Assembly (NCBI GenBank): GCA_947454295.1
Contig: CANGMO010000082.1
Span: forward strand, 1 to 8,391
Reading direction: 5' to 3'
Length of the DNA stretch: 8,391 nucleotides
Source of the DNA: Verrucomicrobiota bacterium
Lineage (GTDB): Bacteria > Verrucomicrobiota > Verrucomicrobiia > Limisphaerales > UBA9464
Both the position numbers and the translations under genes were made by a program. The notes beneath the pieces are model-generated. The model saw nothing but the letters and a program-made list of their open reading frames with translations, ran no database searches and was not told the DNA's origin. Shown here in pieces: positions 1 through 8,391 of this stretch (its first letter is position 1; every line of letters starts with the position of its first letter).

Positions 1-29
1 GCCTTTCGCTTTAATACCTTGGTCGCCAT
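1..29 (-). CDS. Possible 5' end of a gene running off the left edge
   Basis: An ATG at 29 on the minus strand opens a frame that is still open at the window edge and reads M-A-T-K-V-L-K-R-K. It is oriented like every other gene here and starts 173 bp beyond the stop of the CotH-family gene, so it would be the next gene in the series. Nine codons are too few to recognise a family, and no Shine-Dalgarno sequence precedes it. A competing reading is a 22-codon plus-strand frame that is open from base 1 and stops at 67-69. I cannot decide between them and either could be chance. Confidence 0.22.
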
Positions 30-129
30 GAGGGAGTGCCTGTACTGGATGAACGGAGCCCGACGCTAACACTGGCGCCTCGGCATGGCTAGTACGGGGA
101 TTGCACCTCGAATTTGGATCCTTCGCTGA

Positions 130-185
130 TTCTCGGAAGACCAATCGTCGCGAGAAGATGCGAACTTCGGGGGATTCTTCGCATC
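130..185 (-). other. Two adjacent hairpins downstream of the CotH-family gene
   Basis: Two perfect inverted repeats lie back to back. One has arms TTCTCG (130-135) and CGAGAA (151-156), a 6 bp stem with a 15-base loop. The other has arms GATGCGAA (157-164) and TTCGCATC (178-185), an 8 bp stem with a 13-base loop. They begin 17 bases past the CotH-family stop codon, so they could be a 3' mRNA structure. Neither is followed by a T run on either strand, so I do not call them an intrinsic terminator. The rest of 30-202 shows nothing I recognise. Confidence 0.35.
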
Positions 186-202
186 CTGGGTTGTAAATAT
201 CG

Positions 203-1864
203 TTAACGGGATTCGATCCTGCGTAGTTTCAGAGAGTTCATTTCGACCCAGGCCTCACCGGCGTCGGCGCGGATTTCCACCACCCACTCAAGATCCCTCG
301 GTTCCGGGAGGTGCAGTGGAAATTGAACCGGCGTCCAATCCTGTGTTCCGGCGAGGGAGTTGGTCCGGCTGCCCCCCCCGATGCGCACCCCGGCGCCCGA
401 GCCTCGGGCGTCGGTAAACGCCTTCAGTTGGCTGGTCCTGAGACGGGCAAAAAACACGTAGTTCCCCGCCGGCAATCGGATTGGCGCCCGGAATCCCGCC
501 ACCGTTGCCTCGGAACGGGCCACCAAATGAAAGGCACGTCCCCCGGAGGGCAGGGGAACGATTTCCGCCACGCCGTTGCCCGTGTCGGGCCGTGGCACCC
601 ACCCGCCTAGGGTCATTTCCCCTCGTTCGTCGAACCGAACCGGACGCGGGCGCAGCTCCATCTGGACTGGAATCTGAGCGGCGCGTTCCAGCAACCGCCC
701 TTGGAGGCCGCGGATGTGCGCCACGATTTCCTGACGCTCGGGCTCCGGGCGTGCGGCCAGGGCGTTGGTAAGTCGGGCGGTGGCTGTGTTGAGCAGATTT
801 GTTAGGGCGTCCGGCGTGAAATAGTTTGTGGAGAGCGCCGTAATCCGGTCGAGCAAGCGATCCCGGGTCCCCGGCAGTTCGAAGAACCGCTGCGCCACCA
901 CCCCCGCCCAGCCGGGCTCCAGGGCCTGGCCGGGATTGGCGTAGAGTTGGTCCATTCCGTGGGGAATAAAGCGAAACCGGTTGTGGATCGGGTCGCGATA
1001 GAGCCGATAGTTGTTTCGGTTTCGGGGATATCCATCCCAGTCATCATTGATGGATTGCCACGCGCAGTAGGTCAGGAAGTGGTCCACATCGAGGATCGCC
1101 TCCAACGCCGCCATGCGGGTGACGGGACCTTCGTTCACCGCTGCCCTCAGGCGGCGCAGGTCGGCGAAATCATTGGTGCCACGGCCCACCTCCCGGGTGA
1201 GGTCCTGATCGATGTCTCGAACGAACCCGCCGTCATACAAATTGCCCTCGGCTTTGGGATCCTCGGGGAAATTCCGTCGGACGAAGGCCTTGTCGTACCC
1301 CTCCTTCACCACATACAGGCCGAGGTCACGCCCGTTGAGACTCACGAGGCCCTGTGTGGCCCGCGCGGTTGGGATTCCCGATCGACGATAAAGGGTGCTG
1401 GCCACCAGCTCGTTCATTCGGCTGGGATCCTGGACCGAATTGTTCAGGTGAAGCTTGTGCAACCCGAAGGCGGTTTGTCCCTCCTTGTACTTCCCGAAGT
1501 TCAGCGTCAGCGCAGGGTTGTCATCCACACTTCGGGTGCTGCCCGCCGAGCCCTTTACGTGAACCGACACCGATTCGAAAATGTTGGTCCCGACGCGGAC
1601 GGTGGCAGGGACCGCCTTGCGTGGATCTTGTCGCAGCGAGGCAAGTGAGTTCGATCCCAGGGTCACCTCGAACGTCCGCACTGGGCCGCTGAAAAAGGCA
1701 TCCGCCTCGCGATCCAGCAGGGACTGCCGAGACTCGGGGGCGGCCGCTGACTCGCTGACGAGGCGTTCCCGGCAACCGGTCCCTGACAGCGCCCACACCA
1801 CGAATGCCAGCAGCGGGAGAAGTCGGGCAGGCCCGCTAAGTACGGACGGCAGAGAGGCGCGCAT
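203..1864 (-). CDS. CotH-family (spore-coat kinase-like) exported protein with C-terminal beta domain
   Basis: This 553-residue protein matches the CotH family. Its archetype in Bacillus is an atypical protein kinase that phosphorylates spore coat proteins; non-spore-forming Verrucomicrobiota carry many secreted copies of unknown substrate. The N-terminus (residues 1-31) is a hydrophobic export signal ending in S-G-T-G-C, so it may be a lipoprotein, although Gly at -3 is a poor lipobox. CotH hallmarks follow in order: VKGSAGSTRS from about 103, KLHLNNS from 137, GLYVVKEGYDK from 182 with Glu188, D277-x4-N282 within DDWDGYPRNRNN, and FIPHGMDQ with Asp305, which sits like the metal-binding Asp of kinases. 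Residues about 400-551 are rich in predicted beta strands and resemble a carbohydrate-binding-type sandwich, which is my inference. I chose the ATG at 1864 because it begins directly at the signal peptide; a GTG at 1891 adds nine residues. It lies 85 bp after leuD, so cotranscription is possible. Confidence 0.85.
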   Translation of the reverse strand: MRASLPSVLSGPARLLPLLAFVVWALSGTGCRERLVSESAAAPESRQSLLDREADAFFSGPVRTFEVTLGSNSLASLRQDPRKAVPATVRVGTNIFESVSVHVKGSAGSTRSVDDNPALTLNFGKYKEGQTAFGLHKLHLNNSVQDPSRMNELVASTLYRRSGIPTARATQGLVSLNGRDLGLYVVKEGYDKAFVRRNFPEDPKAEGNLYDGGFVRDIDQDLTREVGRGTNDFADLRRLRAAVNEGPVTRMAALEAILDVDHFLTYCAWQSINDDWDGYPRNRNNYRLYRDPIHNRFRFIPHGMDQLYANPGQALEPGWAGVVAQRFFELPGTRDRLLDRITALSTNYFTPDALTNLLNTATARLTNALAARPEPERQEIVAHIRGLQGRLLERAAQIPVQMELRPRPVRFDERGEMTLGGWVPRPDTGNGVAEIVPLPSGGRAFHLVARSEATVAGFRAPIRLPAGNYVFFARLRTSQLKAFTDARGSGAGVRIGGGSRTNSLAGTQDWTPVQFPLHLPEPRDLEWVVEIRADAGEAWVEMNSLKLRRIESR

Positions 1865-1949
1865 CAGGGCGACTCTGACTGCAAGTTCCACGCCGATGTT
1901 CAGCGGCGCGGGGAAATCACTGTGACTTTTTCGCGTCCTCCGCGAGGGG

Positions 1950-2501
1950 TCAACCGGCTTGCGGAATCATCCCCGCCTTGCGTGCGTACTGGAAGATGCC
2001 GCCGGCATCGACGACGGGTCGCACTTCGCCGAGTGGCTTCAGGGAATAGGCCTTGCCGGTTCCCATGTGCGTGATGGTGTTCGCATCAATGTCCACCGTC
2101 GCGACATCGCCGGTCTTGAAGATCTCGCACAGGCGGCCTTCGCACTCGACCGGATACACCTCACCGGTGGCGACGCAGTTCCGGAAGAAGATCCGGGCAA
2201 AGCTTTCGGCCACGACGGCCTGGCATTCCGCTGCGCCAAGTGCGATGGGGGCGTGCTCACGGGAGCTGCCACAGCCAAAATTCTTTCCACCGATGACGAT
2301 TGGGTACTCGGTGTCCATGGCCCCGGACTTCACGAAGCGCACCGGATATTCCTGATCGGGCAGGCCTTCGAGCGCAAAGCTACCCAGCTTCTCGTACTCC
2401 TCCTTGATGGTGGGAACGAGGTTCAGGTACTTCGCGGAGATGATCTGGTCGGTGTCGATGTTGTCGCGGACGACGTAGACCGGGCCGGTGAACTTGCTCA
2501 T
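1950..2501 (-). CDS. leuD: 3-isopropylmalate dehydratase small subunit (LeuD)
   Basis: LeuD is the small swivelling subunit of isopropylmalate isomerase. With the iron-sulfur subunit LeuC it converts 2-isopropylmalate to 3-isopropylmalate in cytoplasmic leucine biosynthesis. The protein has 183 residues. It shows DNIDTDQII (13-21), the specificity-loop segment KYLNLVP (24-30), the substrate-binding signature GKNFGCGSSREHAP (72-85), and ESFARIFFRNCVATGEVYP (99-117). The stretch from DNIDTDQII through EEYEKLG to ARIFFRN looks from memory more like plant plastid small subunits than the longer E. coli LeuD. I start it at the ATG at 2501 because the family begins just before the DNIDTD motif. The same frame stays open to 2717, but that extra part runs through a heptamer repeat and overlaps the upstream gene, so it is not protein. 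No Shine-Dalgarno sequence is seen. LeuC is not adjacent on either side, which is unusual. A homoaconitase-like small subunit is an alternative specificity. Confidence 0.93.
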   Translation of the reverse strand: MSKFTGPVYVVRDNIDTDQIISAKYLNLVPTIKEEYEKLGSFALEGLPDQEYPVRFVKSGAMDTEYPIVIGGKNFGCGSSREHAPIALGAAECQAVVAESFARIFFRNCVATGEVYPVECEGRLCEIFKTGDVATVDIDANTITHMGTGKAYSLKPLGEVRPVVDAGGIFQYARKAGMIPQAG

Positions 2502-2552
2502 GACGCGGGGAAGATGCGCCACCGAGCGCCGGGGGACAACTCGATTTCCGTC

Positions 2553-2608
2553 TCCGAACTTTGAACCTTGGACCTTGAACTTTGGACTTTGGACTTTGGA
2601 CTTTGGAC
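2553..2608. repeat. Heptamer tandem array, consensus YTTGRAC
   Basis: On the plus strand the units read TCCGAAC (degenerate, 2553-2559), TTTGAAC (2560), CTTGGAC (2567), CTTGAAC (2574), then four perfect TTTGGAC copies (2581-2608). Variation is confined almost entirely to two transition positions, T/C at the first base and G/A at the fifth. The array is most regular at its right end, beside the prepilin-type gene, and decays towards leuD. It fills about half of the gap between the two genes. Its right edge lies inside the stop codon of the prepilin-type gene. Three units make 21 bases, so any reading frame through it gives a seven-residue spurious repeat rich in S, K, V, Q and P. I associate such tracts with Verrucomicrobiota and related genomes, from memory only. 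The function is unknown. Confidence 0.9.
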
Positions 2609-3463
2609 TTACTTGGCCCTCGTCGAGTGTTCCTGCATCCAGACCACGTCGGGATTCCGCGGCTGGGAGGTGCCGGTGATCTTGCCCAGGGGTGGCGAGG
2701 TGCGGGCGTCGACCCATTTGTGGGTTTCGGCGTGGCCGTCGGCAAAGGAGAATCCGCCGGCCTTGTTGTGATAGGCGGCAGGCCAGTCAACCATGGTGGT
2801 CTTCGAGTTATCGGGATAGCCGTCCATGACTACCACGAAGAAGCCGTCGTTGATGCTGTCCTCGCGCTCATCGAGGAGCACGTAGGTCATGGTGGGGCCC
2901 GGATCGGTGAATCCCGAGAGACGGGTGAACACGTTCCACTTGGGCCCCCAGCCGCCGTCGGTCCCGTTGTGGCCGCCGGTCCAGATGCTCATCGACATGG
3001 AGCGGATGCGCGGTACGCGCTGCTTGTCCTTGTTGATGGCGGTGGATTTGTCGCCGGGGCATTTCCAGATGTCGCGCGACTGCCCGATGTATCCCCAGAG
3101 CGGGCTTTGCTGGAGCCACTTGATGTCCCAGTTGTCATTCGGGCTCACTCCGGGCCCGGGCTTCTGTTCCCACTGCAGGATGCCCTGGACCCAGGCGAAG
3201 TCCGAGGTGTTGGCGTTCGCCTCGTCGGCGTAGGCGTAGGGAATCATGTCGCGGTTGTCGTGCGCGTACATGGCCCAGGCGATGAGCAACTGGCGATGGT
3301 TGGCGAGGCACTTGATGCCCTCGGCCTTGGTCTTGGCCTTACCCAGTGCGGGCAGCAGCATTCCGGCGAGGATGGCGATGATGGCGATCACCACCAGCAG
3401 CTCAATGAGAGTGAATCCGGTGCGGGAATGACGTTGGCGGGTGGGGGGGATCGGTAGATTCAT
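2609..3463 (-). CDS. Prepilin-type N-terminal methylation protein with H-X9-DG motif
   Basis: This 284-residue protein begins with a 16-residue leader rich in Arg and Pro, ending T-G, then the class III signal F17-T-L-I-E21-L-L-V-V and a hydrophobic helix to about residue 40. Prepilin peptidase would cut after Gly16 and methylate Phe17; Glu21 is the usual +5 glutamate. Near the C-terminus H232 is followed after nine residues by D242-G243, within KAGGFSFADGH. This is the H-X9-DG motif of prepilin-processing-associated proteins that are numerous in Planctomycetes and Verrucomicrobia. The middle carries a WKCPGD motif (133-138). These pseudopilin-like proteins are thought to use type II secretion or type IV pilus machinery, but their role is unknown. 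I chose ATG 3463 because it gives a normal leader; a TTG at 3505 would add 14 residues. It follows the nrdJ terminator and so probably has its own promoter, which I cannot pinpoint. Its TAA stop abuts the heptamer array. Confidence 0.93.
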   Translation of the reverse strand: MNLPIPPTRQRHSRTGFTLIELLVVIAIIAILAGMLLPALGKAKTKAEGIKCLANHRQLLIAWAMYAHDNRDMIPYAYADEANANTSDFAWVQGILQWEQKPGPGVSPNDNWDIKWLQQSPLWGYIGQSRDIWKCPGDKSTAINKDKQRVPRIRSMSMSIWTGGHNGTDGGWGPKWNVFTRLSGFTDPGPTMTYVLLDEREDSINDGFFVVVMDGYPDNSKTTMVDWPAAYHNKAGGFSFADGHAETHKWVDARTSPPLGKITGTSQPRNPDVVWMQEHSTRAK

Positions 3464-3496
3464 GGGAGCGCGGGGGTCGCGGGGATCGAGCCCTGT

Positions 3497-3513
3497 CCAC
3501 TTCAACCAAGTGG
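3497..3513 (-). promoter_or_regulatory. Inverted repeat upstream of the prepilin-type gene
   Basis: Perfect 6-base arms, CCACTT (3497-3502) and AAGTGG (3508-3513), surround a 5-base centre. The element sits 33 bases upstream of the chosen ATG at 3463. It could be a hairpin in the 5' untranslated region or a small operator. It also covers the alternative TTG start at 3505, which argues against using that start. No convincing -35/-10 pair is visible nearby, so the role is open and chance remains possible. Confidence 0.25.
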
Positions 3514-3585
3514 AGGCGGATCTGGCAAGAGGCTTCGCCTGCCCGGTTCGGAGCAGGGCGGAAACGGTTGGGAATGGAGATAAGC

Positions 3586-3613
3586 AAAAAGCCGGGCCTT
3601 GCGGCCCGGCTTT
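3586..3613 (-). terminator. Intrinsic terminator of nrdJ
   Basis: An 11 bp perfect stem (3588-3598 with 3603-3613), mostly G-C, has a 4-base loop. Read on the minus strand it is followed by a run of five T (the A run at 3586-3590, partly shared with the stem base). It starts 28 bases past the nrdJ stop codon, the normal place for a Rho-independent terminator of that gene. It separates nrdJ from the prepilin-type gene downstream. On the plus strand only three T follow the stem, and no plus-strand gene approaches it. Confidence 0.9.
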
Positions 3614-3641
3614 CGCGTTGGTTTCAGCTTAGGCAAACGTC

Positions 3642-6782
<3,141 letters not shown>

Positions 6783-6902
6783 GGCTGGTGGCTTGGCTTG
6801 GGGTCTGGCTGGCTTGGGTTCGATGGTGGCAACGGCTGTTGGCCCCACCTTGGCTTCAGAATCGAGTGATTTCTGGCCCAACGTGGGAACCGGTAAATTG
6901 GT

Positions 6903-6933
6903 AAAAAACGGCCCAAATGAGGCGGTTTTGGCC
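6903..6933 (-). terminator. Candidate attenuator hairpin in the nrdJ leader
   Basis: On the minus strand GGCCAAA (6933-6927) pairs with TTTGG plus CC (6917-6910), a 7 bp stem with one bulged G and a 9-base loop. After one G comes a run of six T (6908-6903). This is the layout of an intrinsic terminator, 120 bp upstream of the preferred nrdJ start and about 30 bp inside the longer alternative frame. The stem is only moderately stable (four G-C and three A-T pairs), so it is a candidate and not a firm call. Confidence 0.3.
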
Positions 6934-6941
6934 CTGTTTGG

Positions 6942-6989
6942 CACCCATCCTATTGGGGTGGGCATTCACGCTACCCCCACAGGTTGTGG
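6942..6989 (-). promoter_or_regulatory. Overlapping, mutually exclusive helices upstream of the attenuator candidate
   Basis: Three perfect 5 bp pairings compete on the minus strand. CCACA (6989-6985) pairs with TGTGG (6981-6977). GTGGG (6980-6976) pairs with CCCAC (6962-6958). CACCC (6960-6956) pairs with GGGTG (6946-6942). The middle helix shares bases with both others, so forming it excludes them. The last arm is followed within nine bases by the terminator-like hairpin. Such alternation is what a switching leader RNA looks like, but 5 bp helices arise easily by chance in GC-rich DNA. Confidence 0.28.
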
Positions 6990-7119
6990 TTTCAAGGGAT
7001 TTTTTGTGAAAAGTCACGGGGGCGTGAAATTGAGGCAAAATCCCCTGCAAAACACGGAGTTTTTGAACCCCCAGCGTGACTGAAATCGAGGCGGCAACGA
7101 GGCGGAATTATTTAAACTT

Positions 7120-7150
7120 GTGAACGCTCCATTCACCGGGTGTTCACCGG
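7120..7150. repeat. TTCAC/GTGAA repeats at the end of the sulfatase gene
   Basis: TTCACCGG occurs at 7132-7139 and again at 7143-7150, 11 bp apart start to start. An inverted GTGAA lies at 7120-7124, about one further helical turn away. The repeats straddle the sulfatase stop codon (7133-7135), so part of the signal is coding. They could be helically phased half-sites for a regulator acting on nrdJ, or chance. Confidence 0.2.
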
Positions 7151-8391
7151 AAGGGCGGGGGAGTTTTGGGGACGGGTGGCGGGGTTTTGTTGCAAGTCCA
7201 TGGCGCGCAGGTCGTCTTCGGACGGACCGCCACCAAACTGACGCCAATACCTCGCCTTGAATGGATTGACCCGGGGGCCGGTAGCCGACTCATTCACCCA
7301 TCCGGAACCGACGCCTTCCCACCAGCGGTCGTATTGGAGGGCAAGATCGGCTACGACCTCGGGATGATCCGCCCGGACATCGCGTGTCTCACCTGAATCG
7401 GCGACGATGTCGAACAATTGCCAATGGGGCCGGCTGTCGCCGTCGGGGGAAACGAGATGCCACTGTCGGGTGCGGACCGCGCAGGTTCGATAGCGCGCGG
7501 TTTCCGGATCGGCTCCACGCGGCCAGCGGCCGAGGTGGGTGAACAGCAGGCGGTCGCCGGCCGTGGAGGAGGGGGCGACCAGCAGCGGAAGTAGGGATCG
7601 ACCCTCGATCTGTTGACGAAGGCGATCGGTCAACCTCGCACCACCGAGTTCCAGCAGGGTGGGAAGGACGTCGATGTGGGCTGACAGCTCGCGGCATTCC
7701 CCCGGGGCGAATCGGCCGGGCCACCGCCAAAAACTGATGGCTCGTGTGCCTCCCAGGTACGCTGTGCCCTTGCCGCCGCGCATCCCCGCGTTGTAGCCGG
7801 CCAGCAAGCCACCATCGGCGCCATTGTCGGTCATGAACACCACCAGGGTCTGCCGATCGAGGTGGAGCTCGGCGAGTCGATGGAGCAGCCGCCCGACGTT
7901 GTCGTCAAGGTTGGCGACCATGCCGAGATACTTCGCTGCCTGCGGGCGGAGACCGCGTCCGGCGTAGCGGGCCTCGTCTTCGGGGCGCACCTGAAGCGGG
8001 GCGTGCGGAGCATTGGGAGTGATGAAGGCGAAGAAGGGGTTGTCGTGTCGCCGGGATTCAATCCAGCGCATTGCCTGGGCGAAGAACACGTCGGTGCAGT
8101 AGCCGTGGGTGCGTTCGAAGGTGCCGTTGTGCAGGATCACCGGATCGAAGTAGGTGTTGCCCGGAGCGTCACCGCACGAGCCCGGATAGGTCTGCCCAAT
8201 GCCGCCACCGCCGTGGATGAACACTTCCTGGAACCCGCGTCGATCGGGCTGATACGCCGGTTCGTCTCCGAGATGCCACTTCCCGAAGATGCCCGTCGCA
8301 TAGCCGGCGGACTCCAGTGCTTGAGCCAAGGTGACGGCCGAGCGCGTCAGTCGTTCTCGTTCCAGAATGGTATGCGTGACGCCATTCCGGA
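7133..8391 (-). CDS. Sulfatase (arylsulfatase family), N-terminus missing
   Basis: The frame is open to the right edge, so this is a 3' partial of 419 complete codons. Sulfatases of the alkaline-phosphatase superfamily hydrolyse sulfate esters, in this phylum often on algal or host polysaccharides, and usually act in the periplasm or outside the cell. Numbering visible residues from the codon at 8389, it shows the metal/substrate motif GKWHLG (Lys37, His39), NAPHAPL with His129, TDNGA with the calcium ligands Asp188-Asn189, and GGKGT with Lys207 followed by WRWPGRF. The C-terminal subdomain has the usual LFDIVADSGE and WW segments and ends in a Pro/Asn-rich tail. Residues just inside the edge (T-H-T-I-L-E-R-E-R-L) match the family segment before GYATGIFGKWHLG, so a TTG at 8329 is internal and not a start. 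The C-x-P-S-R site that is converted to formylglycine, and any signal peptide, lie beyond the window. No terminator is evident after the stop. Confidence 0.93.
   Translation of the reverse strand, partial: RNGVTHTILERERLTRSAVTLAQALESAGYATGIFGKWHLGDEPAYQPDRRGFQEVFIHGGGGIGQTYPGSCGDAPGNTYFDPVILHNGTFERTHGYCTDVFFAQAMRWIESRRHDNPFFAFITPNAPHAPLQVRPEDEARYAGRGLRPQAAKYLGMVANLDDNVGRLLHRLAELHLDRQTLVVFMTDNGADGGLLAGYNAGMRGGKGTAYLGGTRAISFWRWPGRFAPGECRELSAHIDVLPTLLELGGARLTDRLRQQIEGRSLLPLLVAPSSTAGDRLLFTHLGRWPRGADPETARYRTCAVRTRQWHLVSPDGDSRPHWQLFDIVADSGETRDVRADHPEVVADLALQYDRWWEGVGSGWVNESATGPRVNPFKARYWRQFGGGPSEDDLRAMDLQQNPATRPQNSPALPVNTR

Larger units (their letters stand above)
6783..7132 (-). promoter_or_regulatory. 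Long leader region between the sulfatase gene and nrdJ
   Basis: If nrdJ starts at 6782, this 350 bp stretch has no gene. It is visibly less GC-rich than its flanks, with homopolymer runs of A and T. From the sulfatase side it contains: an AT-rich patch at 7106-7116, the only -10-like stretch; an inverted repeat TCACG/CGTGA at 7014-7027; a set of overlapping helices at 6942-6989; and a terminator-like hairpin at 6903-6933. No box matching a cobalamin riboswitch core or an NrdR site is convincing. Promoter positions cannot be fixed by eye. If nrdJ instead starts at 6965, only 6966-7132 is non-coding. Confidence 0.45.

Noticed and set aside
1..69. 3' end of a plus-strand gene, open from base 1 and stopping at 67-69
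   Set aside because: The 22 codons match nothing I recognise, and every confident gene is on the other strand.
947..1648. A 233-codon plus-strand frame opposite the CotH-family gene
   Set aside because: It lies wholly antisense to a gene with family motifs and shows no recognisable domain.
1917..1925. CRP-like palindrome TCACTGTGA before the CotH-family gene
   Set aside because: The half-sites are separated by one base, not the six of a CRP site, and a 4-base-arm palindrome is expected by chance.
1937..1947. Terminator after leuD (CCTC/GAGG hairpin)
   Set aside because: The stem is only 4 bp with a 3-base loop and no T run follows on the minus strand.
2553..2608. CRISPR array
   Set aside because: The units are seven bases and contiguous, with no spacers.
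2502..2717. A 72-residue N-terminal extension of LeuD
   Set aside because: It is formed by reading through the heptamer array and into the prepilin-type gene in another frame. LeuD proteins start just before the DNIDTD motif, at 2501.
2582..3457. A 291-codon plus-strand frame opposite the prepilin-type gene
   Set aside because: It begins inside the heptamer array and is antisense to a gene with a clear H-X9-DG motif; its composition is Gly/Val-rich shadow sequence.
6783..7132. Cobalamin riboswitch upstream of nrdJ
   Set aside because: I could not find the conserved core and B12-box sequences, and such switches usually repress B12-independent enzymes, not NrdJ.
8327..8329. TTG start codon for the sulfatase
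   Set aside because: The frame continues upstream to the window edge with family-typical residues, so this codon is internal.

Overview
The window is GC-rich bacterial chromosome with five confident protein genes, all on the minus strand. The content points to the Verrucomicrobiota (Limisphaerales/Pedosphaera-like). It holds an H-X9-DG prepilin-type protein, a CotH-type secreted protein, a family S1-type sulfatase, a coenzyme-B12-dependent ribonucleotide reductase, a LeuD that resembles plastid-type proteins from memory, and a TTTGGAC-type heptamer array. This lineage call is inferred from gene content; no marker gene is present.

In transcription order, from the right edge leftwards, the layout is as follows. 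(1) The C-terminal part of an arylsulfatase-family enzyme (7133-8391); its start and formylglycine motif lie outside the window. (2) A roughly 350 bp stretch (6783-7132) that probably is the nrdJ leader. It holds a chain of mutually exclusive short helices and a terminator-like hairpin with a T6 run. (3) nrdJ (3642-6782, possibly starting at 6965), closed by a strong intrinsic terminator at 3586-3613. (4) A possible operon: prepilin-type H-X9-DG protein (2609-3463), heptamer array (2553-2608), leuD (1950-2501), then a CotH-family protein (203-1864). No terminator is visible between these three genes. (5) A left-edge non-coding stretch with two adjacent hairpins (130-185) and possibly the first codons of another minus-strand gene (1-29).

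The genes do not form one pathway. NrdJ makes deoxyribonucleotides, LeuD is a leucine-biosynthesis subunit found here without LeuC, and the other three are probably exported proteins. Nothing in the window is an obvious defence, mobile or CRISPR system. The most interesting unexplained signals are the nrdJ leader, which may be a regulatory RNA, and the heptamer array, whose edge supplies part of a stop codon. Start sites are uncertain for several genes because almost none has a Shine-Dalgarno sequence.
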